From Turbatrix aceti (taxonomy: Eukaryota; Nematoda; Chromadorea; Rhabditida; Panagrolaimidae): a DNA stretch of 64,000 bases. The notes beneath the pieces were generated by a model. It had not been told where the DNA came from and did not search any database. It saw only the letters and a list, made by a program, of their open reading frames with translations. The position numbers and the translations under genes are program-made. Numbering within the stretch: the first letter of the stretch is position 1; each line of letters starts with the position of its first letter. This document shows, in pieces, positions 45,721 through 59,242 of the stretch. The DNA lies in assembly GCA_963969345.1 (NCBI GenBank), contig OZ017769.1, positions 3,720,816-3,784,815 on the forward strand, given 5' to 3'.

Positions 45721-46020
45721 ATGTTTTTAGATGGTACACCGATTGATCTCCAGAAAATCAATTTCATCCAGGTTGAGAAATTCGGAGGCTACGTTACATT
45801 AACATCTGACGGCCTCTACTCTGTCGAAATCCTGTCCCCATATCCGATTAAGAAAACGGCAATTTCTGCGATCAATTTTTTCTTGGCAAGTTTTTTAACG
45901 GGACGCAAGCTTGATTTCGATTTCTCCGTATATTCCTTCGTCTTCATTTATGCTTGTGTACTGTTTTTAAACGTAAATTCCATATTATGCTTTTTTAAAT
46001 GCAAAGTTCGAATAAATTAA
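45721..46020 (+). CDS. Short ORF, possible membrane protein
   Basis: A 99-codon frame beginning MFLDGTPIDLQKINFIQVEK with a soluble N-terminal half and hydrophobic segments near its end (SAINFFLASFL; VYSFVFIYACVLFLNVNSIL). No homologue is recognised. Third-position pattern and the ordered N-terminal half make it plausible, but there is no splice or domain support. Confidence 0.35.
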   Translation: MFLDGTPIDLQKINFIQVEKFGGYVTLTSDGLYSVEILSPYPIKKTAISAINFFLASFLTGRKLDFDFSVYSFVFIYACVLFLNVNSILCFFKCKVRIN

Positions 46021-46919
46021 AATTTGACCCGTGTCGGATCCTGCTTTCGGATCTTGTTCGAAGATCTTGTTTAATTGTTTTTTTGCTCATGTGCTTATTT
46101 AGTCGTACATTCCGACATTTTTTTCGCACAAAAACGTTGCATAATAAATACTATGATATTCATTTGTTTTTCAAATCGAAAACGTGCAGAACTCTAAAAA
46201 AAACTTATACCAATCCTATATTTCCGCCAATCTTGCTTACATGCTTACACAATTTGCATACACAATTTTATGACGCATGATGAATTTCAAAAAAAAATTT
46301 AAAGGACAATAAAAATGTTGAAAAAAAAGTAAGTTACAATCAAATTTAAAAAAAATACAATACGCGAGTGGTCTTGGAGCGAAAAAAAATAATCTTATGA
46401 TTAAAAAATAAAAATTATGTAGGTGAGAGCAAAGAAGAGTGTGTGAACCGTTCGTGAGTGTGTAATCGACTGGAATACAGAGAGGAAATAGAGAGAAGCA
46501 ACGTCCAAAAAAATGTCAGTTCCTAGGAGATAAAAAAAGAATACTGTCAATGTCGAATAAATCCGTTGAAAAAAAAATATTAGCACCTTTGAAAAAAAAG
46601 AAAAACTTGAGACAAAAAATAAAGGAAAGCAAATGAGATTGATTGCAAAGAAGACGGGCTGAGCAGAGAGCACCTAGTGGGAGCGGGTTACCGGATGACA
46701 ACTTTATCGTCGGAAAAAAACGGAGAAGAAGGAAAAATAAATATTTAGACTGGGGCGACGGGCGGTGGCACCGATTTTGATTTTGATTTGATTTCAATTT
46801 TAATTTTAATTTCTGGGGTAAATGAATGAAAGGATAGACTGGCAACATGTGTATTTCAGGCAAGACTAACATAAGCACGGGATGTGGGGTAAGGGTCGGG
46901 GTCGGGGTCGGGGTCGGGG
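46021..46919. other. Downstream region of the Spalt gene
   Basis: AT-rich, with a short GGGGTC tandem repeat (46896-46919) that runs up to the stop codon of the Spalt gene on the other strand. No gene is supported; this probably contains the Spalt 3' UTR. Confidence 0.45.
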
Positions 46920-49900
46920 TCACTCAACCTTCATGGGAAAGGCATTATTGGGCTGGGGAGTCTGTTTGTCTGACGAAGCATCGCCGGCACCGGGCAGGAG
47001 ATGGGTCTTGAGATGGGATTCAAGCTCGGTCGTCGAGCCACACACCTTCTGGCAGATCGTGCAGATGGATCGTAGCATGAGGAATACGGATTCTAAGCTG
47101 TTGGGCGACGGAGGCCCTGGGGGGCGGGGGGTCGTCGATAGAGAGTGCGGGGTCCTGGGTGGCGACGTCTTCCCTGCAGACTGTTGCTGTTGCTGCTGTT
47201 GCTGTTGCTGCTGCTGCTGTTGCTGCTGTTGGGCAGCAAAAGCAGCGGCCAGAAGAGGCGGGAAATTAAGCGGGAGCCCGGCGAGGACCCCAAACGGCGG
47301 AGGTGGAGCCGCGGTAGACGCCGAAGCAGGCGAGGTAGCAGCCGCAGCGGCTGCTGCAGCGGCGGCGGCTGCAGCAGTCGAAGCCATGTGGGAGAAGAGC
47401 TGTTGACGAGCCGCCATCTCGGGAGCAAAATCAAAGATCCTACGGCCCCGTCGGGAAGGCGACTGTGCGTAAGAATGAGTGCCCATGTGCACTTTCAGGT
47501 TTCCACGCGTCGTGAAAGCACGCCCACAAACATTGCATTTGAACGGCTTATCTCCTAAAAAAACCCACAATACTTAAAAAAACACCTTCCAGCCAATCAT
47601 CAACAAACCAGTATGAGTCCTCATGTGAATCTGCAGCGCTGAGGAGCTGCTAAAGTGCTTGAAGCACACTCCGCATTGGTGTTTCGACAGCGTCACAGGA
47701 TGCCGCGGAGGCGGAGCCGGCTCGGCCTCACGCCACATTTTCTGGATCGCGTCGAGGGGGTTGGAATCCGCGGAGGGACTTCCCGAACCATTTGTCTCCT
47801 TGTCGGGAGAAATGAGAATCGGCTTAACATCGGGCAATGAGAGCCGGGGCTGTTTGGGAGAAGGTGCGTCCGAAGGCCCGTTTGACGTCAAAAATGCCGA
47901 CATGGCTGCCATCGGACCGGCCGATGCCGAAGACTTCGGAGGCTCTGGAGCCGACATTTTGTGCTTCTGGCCTGCGAGGGGCATCGGTAGCCCCAACAAC
48001 GGCAACTTGGGGGCCGACTGAGGCGACGGAGCTGGCGAAATCTGAATCTTCGGCAAAACTTCCATTTTCGGTCCTTCAGTTGCCAATTTGGCGGGGGTCA
48101 GGGGAGGAGCCAAAATCGGAGGAGGCAAAGAATTGTTCGCAGTCGGTGGCTGTTGCTTGACTTCCGGAGTCTCTCTCAGGCTCGGCGGTCCCTGACCCTG
48201 ATGAGCGGTCAGATTCAACGGCAGACCGTGTGGAAATCCCGGAAATCCACTGAGGCCCGAAAATAGCTGGAACGGGGTCGGTGGAGGAACACCGTGCGAG
48301 CCAGGAGGTCCAGTGTGAACGAGAATGTGCTGATTGAGCTGCGCAGGGCTGAGGAAACGCTTCGAGCAAATCGGGCACTGCTGAATAGAACTGCCCAGCG
48401 TTCGAATCGAGTGCTTCGACCGATGAACGCCCATGTGCGTCTTCAGATTGCCCTTGGTCGTAAATGCCCGCTGGCAGATCTTGCACTTGAAAGGTCGCTC
48501 GCCAGTGTGGGTGCGGTAGTGCATCTGGAGCGCAGACTTGCACGAGAGCACCCGTCGACAGAGCAGGCATTGATTAGGGTCCGTCGCTGGGGCCGCCTTG
48601 TCGCCGACCAACTGCCGGATCTTCTCATTCTCGTCCGTGTTCGAAATCTCCATCATGGATTCCCAGTCGTCGTCGCTGATGAGCGAGGTAGAAGGATTAC
48701 CGCTGCCTGGGGAGAGAAAAGCCGTGACGGGACCGTTGGAGTCAAATGAGGGGTGTCCAGAAAGTCCGGGCGGGAGAAACATGCCTCCGGGCATCATTCC
48801 GGGGGCCTTCATCGGGCCCTGTCTGGGTCGATTCTCGCTCGAGTCATTCCCCTTCGAAGAAAGGTCCAACGCAGCAGCCGCGGCACCAAAAAGTTCATTC
48901 AGAAGCAGCGGAGGTCGGTCATCGCCTCCGTTTCGACGGAGCTGAGAAATACGACTTTCGTCAAACTCTCCGTCATCCAAGGAGCCAGTCGAGGACGGCA
49001 TGGAACTCCCGCCATCGTCAGTGAAGGGATCATTGGTTGGCGAAGAAGCAGATCGGAGATGGAACTCCCGGTCAGAAGAATTCACAGCGAAGGAGGGTGC
49101 GGAGCCGGGGCGATTGCTGCCCCCAACGACCGAAGGATAGGAAATCGCGTTGGACCCCTGGGCAGACTGAGCCCTGGTCTGGAGGAGGTTAGACGAGCAT
49201 CTGTGCCTTCTGAAGGCCAGGAGATCGGTAAAAGCGTCGCCACAGGCTTCGCAGGAGATATTGCCATGGTTAGCATTCTGATGGTGCTCAGAAATGTGGA
49301 GCAGCAGGTGGGGCAGGGGTCCTTTCTGCAACGGGACTTTCAAAAATGTCAAAATACGTTTTAGAGAACTCACATATCGGCAATCCACTTCCGGGCACTT
49401 AGAAATGCCGTCCTCAGCATCCTCGTCCCCGTCATTGGCATCCGAAGACGCGGGCATCTGAAGAGTCAACGGAGGAGGTGACATGGTCGTTGCCGGGGTG
49501 GTCATCGGAGCAGAGGATGCCCCGTTGAGGCCCAAAGGCAGAGAAGGGGCCTGGAGCCCTCCGGCGAGTGACAGCTCTTTCAGAATGCCCTTGTTGCCCG
49601 AAAGTGAAGCGGCACAGAGTTGAAATAATTGCTGAAAGTGTTACCCAGGTCAGTCGGGTCTTCTGAGGCAGATTTGCAAATTGGAATTAATTTTATATCC
49701 CTCCCCCTGATTTTTTCGGCGATTTTGTTGTTAATGTATTCGTTGTTGCTTTTGTGCTCACAGTCAGTCAAAAAAAAGATGCTCAAAAACACGAGATGGG
49801 TGATTTATTTTCATCAAGTGCGGTACACAGTCGGTGACAACACGAGTGTCGTCTGAATTTGATGTGTATTTCGCATTCATTGCTCTTGTTCCCTGTCATC

Positions 49901-52900
49901 TCTGGCACACGCTGTGCAATTTGTAACCGATGCCTGTGCTCGTGCCCGTGCAGTGACTTTTATTTACCAGGGGCAACCAACCACTTGGCAGCCGTCCAGT
50001 CAGCCCATCCATCCCTCTTTGTCCCCTGGCAGGCAGTGGAGATTTCGCGCATCTCCACTTCAATCATGCAAAAATAAAATAAAAATTGATGATTTCGCCT
50101 CTGGACAAGACAGGGTCTTCCTGCGCCGTCGCCGTCCCTGTCTTCGTCCCCGGAACAAAGAAAAACCATACAAAACTGTCGTCGGTCGCGCAAAAACTGA
50201 TTTCAATATTTTTTATAGACAGAAGACTAATGCCAAAATAACTACGACCCGAAAATTCATTCGTTCGCTCTCCAAACAATGTCATTCTGTGATTTGACGA
50301 ATGACCAAGCAAGCAAGCAAGTGTCTGTTCATCTACGAAGCGTTCCCCCCTCTCTTCAGAAAACGCGCAAGCGCAAGTGTAAGCGCAGGCCTCGCCGGGG
50401 GCTACAGTAACCGTAGCCCCCGACGAACCACCTCATAACCGTTGTCCGTTGTCAACGTGACATTTTGAGCAGTCCTCCCCTTTTTATCGCTTTTCTTTGC
50501 GTTCCTTTTCCCAGCAGTCAAAAAAATAAATATAAATGTTGTTTTCCTTCCTTTCTTCCTTCCTTCGTCGCCGGGGCATCAAGGAGTCAAAAGACGCAAC
50601 ATGTGTCTGGTTTTTGACGCATTTTATGGCTACGCATTACGGTATGAAATTGCGTTAGCTGGATCAATAAAAAAAATTTTTGTTTGGGGTGAGTTCAAAA
50701 ATGTGTGCACAAACAAACCAACAAGTTGCACGCAACATGCAAAAACAGATTTTCTAAATCCCGCGGTTTTTTTTGTTTTTTTTTCGTGTCAAGATAAAAT
50801 TTTTGACAGACAAACCTGTTGATTGAGGGTCGTAAGCCCGTTGAGGAGGACATTGGTCGTCTTGTGTCCAAGCATCATCTCGGCATGGTCATCGTCGTCG
50901 ACGAGTTTACGATTGTTTGATGAAAGGTCAACTGCTGACGCCAGATCGCATTCCTGGAAAAAAGGCAACAAATTGGTAGTACCCCTCTTGTATGATACGT
51001 AGGTAGGAAGGGGGGAGAATTTTTATTTTTACGACACCCATCAAATTGAAATTGTTGCAATCTGTTTGAATTGGTAATTGAATGCACATGCATGTATTTA
51101 TGTCGCCCATAATTTTTTTCCTGGGTATAAAAATACTAATTTGAAATTTTTGAAAATTTGTGCCATGCACAGGCGCCCAAAAGGCCTCCCTCAAATTTTT
51201 TTTTAAACACTCACCTTGTCGGCAGTGATGTCAGAGGTCTTGAAGAAGGCGCTGCCAATGAGCTGCTTCTGGAACTGCTCTTCGATGGACATGGGCTCCG
51301 GACTCGCGGTCACGGGAGAGTCTTCTGAAAAGAAATTCAAATTTAGATGATAGTCGACCGATGACGTCGGTCGAGGCGTGATAGGCGACGATATCACCTT
51401 CATAGATAAAGATATTCCCCAACTTATGTAAATGTTGAGTATTTTTGTTTTGTAAAAAAATCAAAAAAAGTAGTTTTTTTGTTGTTCCCCAGATTTTTTA
51501 TTAACGACAAAAAAATTGCAGACCAGGCCGCAGATGTTTTTTTTGTTTTGCGTTCATTCATTCGCATGGGTAGAAACAAATCTGTCAGCAGGATTGGGGT
51601 ACTGTAAGCGGATCAACGCCTAAGGCAAAGAAGGCAATGTGCAATTTTATGGCACATTGGATGTGCCGACTGGAAAATTTGAAAATTGACCACTGGTTGT
51701 TGGGGGGGGGGTGAGGTGCAAATTATTTATTTTTATGTGTACTTTTGAAAGTGGGGGATTTTTTGGATTGATTTTTGGTCTTTTTTTGGAGTAAAAGACT
51801 TGAAAGAACAAAAATAAAAGTCAAAACCAAAAAAAAACAACTGACAAGTTGCATGCAATATGCAAAAAAAATGATTTCGCAATTGTTAAAAAAATCAAAA
51901 ACTCGCATGTTGCATGCAACTTGTTGACAACATTTTTTTCCTAGCAAAAAAAAATTTTTCGTTGGTGTTCGAAATTTCTCAAATTTGATTTCCTTAATCC
52001 AGAAACACACCCGGAAAGGTCAAAAGTTGATAAACAACCGCATGCTGCAGGCCAAAACGAATCAAAGCACCCGGCAAAGAGCTTTTGGCCACGAAGCAGC
52101 ATCCAGCCTTGGATGGCATGCATCTCTCTTTTTTTGCTGCTAATCAAGAAAAAAAGACAAATACCACACCACTACTACTGGTGAAAGCAAAACGCAACAT
52201 TTTCAAAACGCTAAAATCGTAAAATTGAAGACACATTTAGTAGTATGACAAAAAAATTTTATGACACAAATGGCTTTTTTTTCAGTACCCCTCCCCCCTT
52301 CTTTTCTGCTAAATAAACGTCCGTCGTCGTCTGCAGCCAACCAACGCACGGCAGAGTGGCGAACATAGCAGATAGATGATACATGTAAATACATACACAA
52401 AATGACGCATAAGTACCCGAGTAATAAAAATAAAAAAGAAGGCTCTCCCCGCTCATTATGTTGGCGTCATTACAAAACGGTGATAAATAAAAATTTTGTA
52501 TTTTTTTTATGTCTTGGACATGTTTTTCGTCATCAAAGCAGCGCGCGGGCGTAATCAAAAACAGAATTGACTGACTGACTGATTTTCCGTCAACAGCTCA
52601 CATCGGCTTCGCTGGGCGATACTTTCTCGATGAAGTCGGCTAATATAGACAGATGTAGTCGGAAAAATATTTATTATTATATGAATGTTTGTTTACGTTT
52701 GGTCAGTATGGGGAAAAACAAGTGATCTGCAGCAAGCGCCCTTCGCAGAAAAAAAATTTAGTATCGTATCAAAAAATTTATTTTGCTCCTGGTTTTTATA
52801 CTTGTCAGAAATGTTGCCTTAGCTTATAAATTATCAAAATACCTTTCATGAATCATCAAAAAATGTAAAGAACCCCGCATGTTGCGCGCAACGTGTTGGA

Positions 52901-55900
52901 AACAATTTTACAAAAATTTAGAAACTTGTGGACTTTTTTCCAGCAACCGCCCCCGACCTGTGACGTCAGCGGGCTCCCAAAAATAAAATAAAAATCAATT
53001 AGCAACGCAGCATAAAAAAAAAGATACCCAAAAAGCACCGAAATAAAATTTTTATCTTTTTTTTGTCCGAAATAGGCATCATAACCCTTTTTTTTGGCCG
53101 AAAAGGAAAAAGCAAAGAAAACAAAGAGGACAACATGACTGGGTCATCGTCGGTCGCATGACCGCTCACATCAGCTCCGACGGCCATTACCACGATTACT
53201 GCTGCGTTCAAGCAAACGACATAACAAGGCCATGTGCTGTTGTCTTGACTAATTTTGATGTTTACACAATTTGTGTTTTGACAGGGGATGGCCCAGCGCT
53301 GTCCCGGCCCCGGGCCCCTAATTCGGTCCTAGCCGCACCTTGAAATTTATTTTTTTTTCTGACTGAAAAAAAATATAATTACGCTTATTCATTCATTCAC
53401 AAATTTTCATTTTTGGGCGGCAAAATAAATGTGCGGAAAGCAAAGAAAAGATAACGGACCACTCATAAGCTGCCAAGAGCCTGGCGCTGTCCTTCCGGCC
53501 GTCTTTGCACCCATTCAACACAGCCTATGGCTAATACAAGACGCATAACTTTTTTTTCTTTCCGCTGCTGGGCGCTTATTACAGTATGCCCCGTGCACTA
53601 AAAACCCATTTTTCCATTTTTTTCACTCATTGAAGCCAAACTGCAGTTTTCGACCGAAAAACCGTTTTTTTGACCCCCTGATAAAAGTGCTTGCCCCCCC
53701 AAAAAAGTGCATACCCCGATTGTTGCCATAACGGTGGGGGGGGGTTGTTGCACGTATGTATAAATATACGTACATTTACGTGTACTTGAATCAAAGTTCC
53801 CCCAATGAAACCAAAAAGAATCATCGCATTATGAGTTGTGTCAATCAAAAATTAAATAACTCGCTTGTTGATAATGTAAAAATGACTGACAAATTGACTT
53901 CGACATTGTCTGGCTGATTCGTGCTTGTGCTTTAGTTTCTTCCTTGCTTTGTCTTTTTTTTTGATGGGAGCGGTATCACTCCCAGCAGTCAGTCAGTCAG
54001 TCACCTGCGGCACATTATTCCCTTTCCCGGGAAAAAAATTTTTCAGAGAAATGTTTCAAGGTGTTTATTACCGCAATAATAAAGTATGTCACCTTTTTTT
54101 CAACTTTTTTTTCGTCGTGGAAACAGTAAAAAAAATTTAAAAAGTCTGCAAGCCAATTTTTTTTCAAATTTAAAAATTATAAAATTAAATAAATTTTCAC
54201 AAAAAAAATTATACCGTATTTTGTACATAAATATAAATTTTGTCCCGGCCCCCGGGCAGACAAAAAAGGAAGCCGCTGCGTCGGTCGCCGCTGATGATGC
54301 ATTATGAATCCGAATCCGTCACCCCGGCGATAACATCTATTTTTTTGCTGTTTGTCAAATTGACAAAAATCATCTCACGGCTACTACTACTGCTACTATC
54401 TGTTCGCATCCATCTCTCTCGAGCCAATCAACTTATTCGCATGCAATAACCATAAAAATCGTTTCCTGTCGTTTCTGTTTCTTCTTATGTTTTTTTATGA
54501 GCCAGCCAAAAAATGGAAATAAACCGCCTCATAAATATTTGCGCCGTCACATGAGGGGATATGAGATATATGCGCTTCCTTTTATCCTATAAAATATTTA
54601 TTTAATTTTAAACCGGCAAAAAGCACAGTTTTTGGAATCTCAAATAAAGTTAATAAAATTTTTTTTATAAAAATTAAACTGAGCTGCAAAAAAATTAAAA
54701 ACAGCAATTCGGAAACGACCTTCGTCCTGGTTATTTCCCTTTTTTGTACAACTTTGAAGTGCAATAAAAGGCCGAGATGCGTAGGGGTGATTATTAAATT
54801 AACTCTCCCTCGTCAAAGAAACTTGCGCGTTTGACGACGTCAAAACGTCAAATTTTGTGTCAGCAAATGAGATGTGTTTTTTTTTACTTTTACGTGTTTC
54901 CGAAAAAAATGATAAACACTTTTTTCTTTCACAGAATATTTCCAAAACGTTTTTCAAAAAAAATTGTGCCATTCAAAACATTTTTAAGATTTGCGTCATT
55001 TAAAGTTTTTTTAAGATTTGTGCCATTTAAAAAAAATGTTTTTTTAAAATTTGTGCCATTTAAATTTTTTTTAAGATTTGTGCCATTAAACGATTTTACT
55101 GTTTTTCAATTTCAATTCTGGCCCAAGAGAAAAAAATCTAAAGTCAATCAAAACATCCGACGGCGAATCCCGCGTATTTTTTGTTTTGATGTCCCCTCAG
55201 TCACCGAAAACCCGGACATCGTTAATAAGGACCCCTGAGTGAGGCGAGAGGACAGGAGCCTCTGTGGTATGACGATTATCAATCATTTTTGCACCCGCTG
55301 TGCTGCGCGCGGGCATACCGAAGACTGCTGCGCGGGATCGGCCTTTTTTTGCACATTTCAATTTCAATTTCGGCTCTGATTTGACTTTTCAACTTGCAAC
55401 AAATTTTTTATATTTCAATAAATTTCCGCCTTTGCCGACCGGGCACGATTTATTTATGATCCGAGTTGCAAAAGTGGCATGCCGCCCTACGCGCCAAAAA
55501 AATATTTGACAACAACAAACTTCCAGAACAGGCACCTGTGACTTTGAAGTGAATTTTGTGAATGTAATGAATTTCATTTCAGAGTGAGTTTTCATAAATT
55601 AGTCATTTTGGAGACGATGGGGAGAGACAAAAGGCCGATAATCGGCCGAGGGCGCCAAAGGTGATCAGAAATGAAATATTGCAAAGGCCGCTGCTGCCAC
55701 CGGTCGGCGTCGGCGTCGTCGCCGATGCTCCCAGGAACAACAAAGGCTTCCGCCTCCGGGGTGACGGCTATTTTTTATATTTTATTTTAACACCCAGGGA
55801 GAAAAGAAGAAGGAACTCATCGAATTTTTCGGGGGTGCGCAATCACCACACACGCGCTGCTGGAGACCATGTCACATAAAAAATTATGACCACCACCGAG

Positions 55901-56855
55901 AAAAAAGAGAGGGGGGCTGGGCTGCCGCCGGTCTTGTTATTGTTGCGCCGCGCAGCAGCAAAAAAGTCTATTTCCATTTCTTTTTCGAACTTGTGCAAAA
56001 AAAAACCCATAAAAAATCACCCCTCAGATTCTTTGACTTTTTTTAGAGGGTTCTTCATGGTAATGAGAGTAATTACGAGACAATGTAATGAAAAATCGTG
56101 GAAATTTTTGTGTTCAAAAAATTTTTTGAGGTGGTGTGTTTTTCACCTGGAAAATTTTTTTTTGTGAATGAAATTTTTTTTACACGCAAAAAAAAAATTT
56201 ACACCGTAAAATTAGTGAAATTGCACACTTTTTTTAAATAAAAAATCGCACACTGTTAAAATTTTGATTTTTGAAAAAAAAATTAAAAAAAATTTTTTTT
56301 TCAAAAATCAAAATTTCTACCCAAAAAAAACATAAAGCCCCGATCATACTGTAGGAATTATGCATGTATCATCCCGGCAGAAGCAAGCAAATAAGCAGTT
56401 AGTCACCGGCCCGTGGCAGAAGAAGAACCAACCACGGCGGCAAGTTGCTGGCATTTGGTGGCACTCGCACCCGCCACTGTCGCCGCTGTTTTTGTTGTAT
56501 ACATAGTATGTACAAAAACAGTGTGGGGATTCATAAAGGAGATGCTTCATAATGCACAGCCACAGAGACGCCGCAAAAAAAAAATCACACTGCGAAGCGA
56601 GCAGACGATGTTCGATGGGCAATGGTCAGTCGTCGGAGGAACGAATGAATGAATGCATAACGACTTTTTGAGAACCCCCAAATGCTACCGTGACATTTTT
56701 TGGGCTTGTAAAGCTAATTTGTTTGCCCTTTTGAACACCAAAAAAAAGAGGGGGGCTATCCAGGTGAACAGGTAAATAAATAAGATTCTGGACTCACCGT
56801 CGCCGTGGACGCGCTGAGGCTTGGATTGCTTTCGACGCGACGTCGCGGCACTCAT
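46920..56855 (-). CDS. sem-4: Spalt/SALL-family zinc-finger transcription factor (SEM-4-like)
   Basis: Exons 56855-56798, 51324-51215, 50953-50816, 49631-49374, 49325-47609 and 47554-46920 join in phase into 971 residues. Near the N-terminus is SRRKQSKPQ, the SALL repressor motif that binds the NuRD complex. Next come a C2H2-like finger ([10 protein letters not shown]...HISEHH), a C2HC finger ([19 protein letters not shown]), a Spalt double finger with linker HTGERPFKC plus a third finger (CPICSKRF), a second double finger (CGVCFKHF... HTGDKPFKC) and a last C-terminal finger ([10 protein letters not shown]). Ala and Gln runs lie between. The fingers bind AT-rich DNA; the family controls cell fate. 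A 48-nt intron (49373-49326) keeps the first finger spacing, although reading through it also stays open. The frame is open upstream of ATG 56855 to about 57036, so the exact start is uncertain. Intron 1 is 5.5 kb. Confidence 0.95.
50396..50422. other. Perfect 10-bp stem-loop in the Spalt intron region
   Basis: CGGGGGCTAC, loop AGTAACC, GTAGCCCCCG. GC-rich perfect inverted repeat in the intron between the third and fourth Spalt coding exons (49632-50815). Function unknown. Confidence 0.7.
54965..55095. repeat. Tandem repeat with core AAGATTTGTGCCATTTAAA
   Basis: About four copies of a 35-50-bp unit, TTAAGATTTGTGCCATTTAAA plus a T run of variable length, at 54965-55095. Lies in the first intron of the Spalt gene. 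The open plus-strand frame across it is an artefact of the repeat. Confidence 0.7.
56258..56316. other. AT-rich inverted repeat in Spalt intron 1
   Basis: AAATTTTGATTTTTGAAAAA and its complement TTTTTCAAAAATCAAAATTT face each other across a short A/T spacer, giving a stem of about 25 bp. Confidence 0.6.
56761..56777. promoter_or_regulatory. Paired E2-box motif CAGGTGAACAGGTAA, copy 1
   Basis: Located about 20 bp inside the first Spalt intron. The same 15-mer occurs at 57056-57070 and 59243-59257, and copies 1 and 2 are both followed within 10-15 bp by GATTCTGG. Two CAGGT half-sites nine bases apart are what ZEB/ZFH-1-type repressors bind in other animals; binding here is inference. Confidence 0.5.
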
Positions 56856-57055
56856 ACTGTCATGCTCAGATGAAGACGAGTCTCGCTGGCTGCGAAGGGG
56901 TGGTGGCACTTGGTGAAGGAGGTGATGGAGGCACGCGGGCTCCGTTGGCGACGCCACAGTGACGGGAGTCGGGGTGCACTGGGATTTGGTCTGGGTGGTA
57001 GTCGGTTGAAGGCCGGCGGGAACAGATCGGGTCTTTTAGAAGAAATACTTTCTTC

Positions 57056-57070
57056 CAGGTGAACAGGTAA
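57056..57070. promoter_or_regulatory. Paired E2-box motif, copy 2
   Basis: Exact match to the 15-mer at 56761, about 200 bp upstream of the Spalt start codon, followed by GAGATTCTGG as in copy 1. Confidence 0.5.
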
Positions 57071-59242
57071 ATTTTATTGAGATTCTGGTTATTATTAGAA
57101 TTTTTTGACCCAAGCACGTTTTGCTCGGAGACCAAAATAAAATTTAAAAAAATGAGTTAGTTGAAAGATGAACGGAACAGCGCCACCGAGAAAACTGTTA
57201 GCTAAAAAATCAAAAAAATTTACTACACGAAAATTTTTTTTCTACAACACGAAAAATCGTAACAAGCAAAAAAATCGCGTCAACACGATAAAAAAAATTA
57301 GTCACCGGCCAAAATGGGGTCAAAAAACGCGTAAAATCATGTCAATAAAAAAATCGACGTTTGAGTAACAAATTTCATATTCGCGCAAAACGACGGGTAA
57401 AACATAAAAAAAATTGCGATAACTGTGAGGAGTCAAGGCTGGGGCGGTCGAATGAATCTTGGCGAAGAATCTCGTCTACCAAATAAAAAAATAACCATAA
57501 AATGTACAAAATAATTCATGAACATTTTTTTTCTTCTTTTTACCTGCCCACCTGGCCAGTTGACAAATGCCAAGAAAATCCCGGCAGTCCAACAAATCTC
57601 GCCCGGATCAAAGTAAAAAAAAACAAAACAAAAAAAAAACACTTCACACCAATTTGCACATAAATATGCCAAGGTCACGTTTTTAAATATACCCAACAGT
57701 CAACCGTAAATCAAATTATCAATTTTTTTTAAAAGAGCACCCGAGGCGGCAACAGCAGCGGAGGTGCGCAGCCATCACCGACCGGTAAAAGGATTGGACT
57801 CTTCTTAATTCGGTAATTTGACTGACAAAATAATGACAAAGCAATAAATACGCAAGCTCTGTTGCAATGTACCTAAATATCAAAAAACAGACGGACCGAT
57901 GGGGTTCGTAATATGCCACCTTCCCGCCCCCGCCAAGGGCAGGCATAAAAGGAAGTCTGATGTCAAATTAAATCAGTTTTTTTTTGTCCTGATGATAAAG
58001 TTATGTAAGTACTATTAAAAAAATCAGAAATTAGGGAACTCGGAATTTCCGGTGTTTCTCGTTCGTTCATCGCATTAGAAAATTAGATATCTACAGTTAC
58101 GATACAAAACCGCCTTCCAGAAAAAATTTTGAGAATCGTAAAAAAAAACTGGTAGTCACAAAAAAATCGTAAAAATTTTCATAGACCCTAAAAATTGATA
58201 AGATAAAAAAAAATATTTACTTTCTGAACGTCCAATAATTCTACAGTACCCCTGACGTCATTGCAATCCCCACGCGTTTTTTGATCTTTTTTTTCAGCAC
58301 ACAAAAAAATGTGTGAATGACCCCAACGCAACGTCAGAACATCTGTTTACTTACCGGTCTTCTTTCTGTTCGTTCTAGTGTTCGATTTTTTTTTCACGTC
58401 CGAGCTTGCTCACTCACCGGCCAGTGCGAGAAAGAGGAGGGACCGGACCGATCACGTTTGTTCAACGTTTAACGCTGCATGAATGACATGAAAGACGCGA
58501 TGCACCTGTAAAAATCAGGTTCAGGCCGGCCACGAACGTGAACGGAAGACGTCAAAAAAAACAAAAAATCGGTGAAATAGTCAAAATACTGACTAAATAA
58601 TTTGTGACGTTATTGAAACGCTCCCGAGCAATAAATAATATCAACTTCCTTTTTTTTCTTTTTATCAGCCAGCCAGGTGAACGGACGGAAGTATAGTAAA
58701 TACTTCAACATAACTTTTAACCCTGCTGGCTACAAAAAGTACAGACAGGTAAGTGTCTGCCCATCGCATTCATTTTCTTAGAAAATGGCAACAAAAATCA
58801 AAAAATCCACCTTTTGACGACTTGGTGAACCAAAAATGTGCAACAAAAAAAAAGTGATATTAACTTTCTTTTTTTTCCCCGTTAACGACCCTCTATGAGA
58901 ATGGATCCTCCCTCCAGCCGTTCAAAACGGACACAAGAAAAAACAAAGACAAAACTCGCGCGCGCCAATTTGTGAGTTTTTTTATGTAATAAACTGTCGT
59001 AAATGACTCGTCGTCGCCTTTTCTTGCATCTCCTCCGCCTTGCGCGGTCGGCGTGCGCCGTGAATGTTGGTTGCCTCATGTAATATTTTTAAAACAGTCT
59101 CCTTGTTGCTTGTTTCGCCGATGCGTTATTAACAGCGGCCGCGCAGGTTGCTGCCGTGAGTCATCTCTATTTTTTTTGCAGGGGTCAGTCAGTAGCAGAG
59201 TGAATGGGGACCAGATCATTTTTTTTCTAAAAGTGCAAAATC

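Noticed and set aside
46896..46919. GGGGTC repeat as an internal telomere-like sequence
   Set aside because: Only four units, and the sequence does not match a nematode (TTAGGC) or other common telomere repeat; treated as a simple repeat.
46882..47558. Plus-strand frames with long Cys/Ala/Leu runs opposite the Spalt 3' exon
   Set aside because: Shadows of the Spalt Gln and Ala tracts on the other strand.
49326..49373. Reading through the 48-nt intron in the Spalt first finger
   Set aside because: The frame is open through it, but splicing gives [18 protein letters not shown] with C2H2-like spacing, uses a strong GTGAGT donor and TTGCAG acceptor, and matches the usual short-intron size; retained introns remain possible.
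54831..55238. 135-codon Phe-rich frame
   Set aside because: It is produced by the AAGATTTGTGCCATT tandem repeat within Spalt intron 1.
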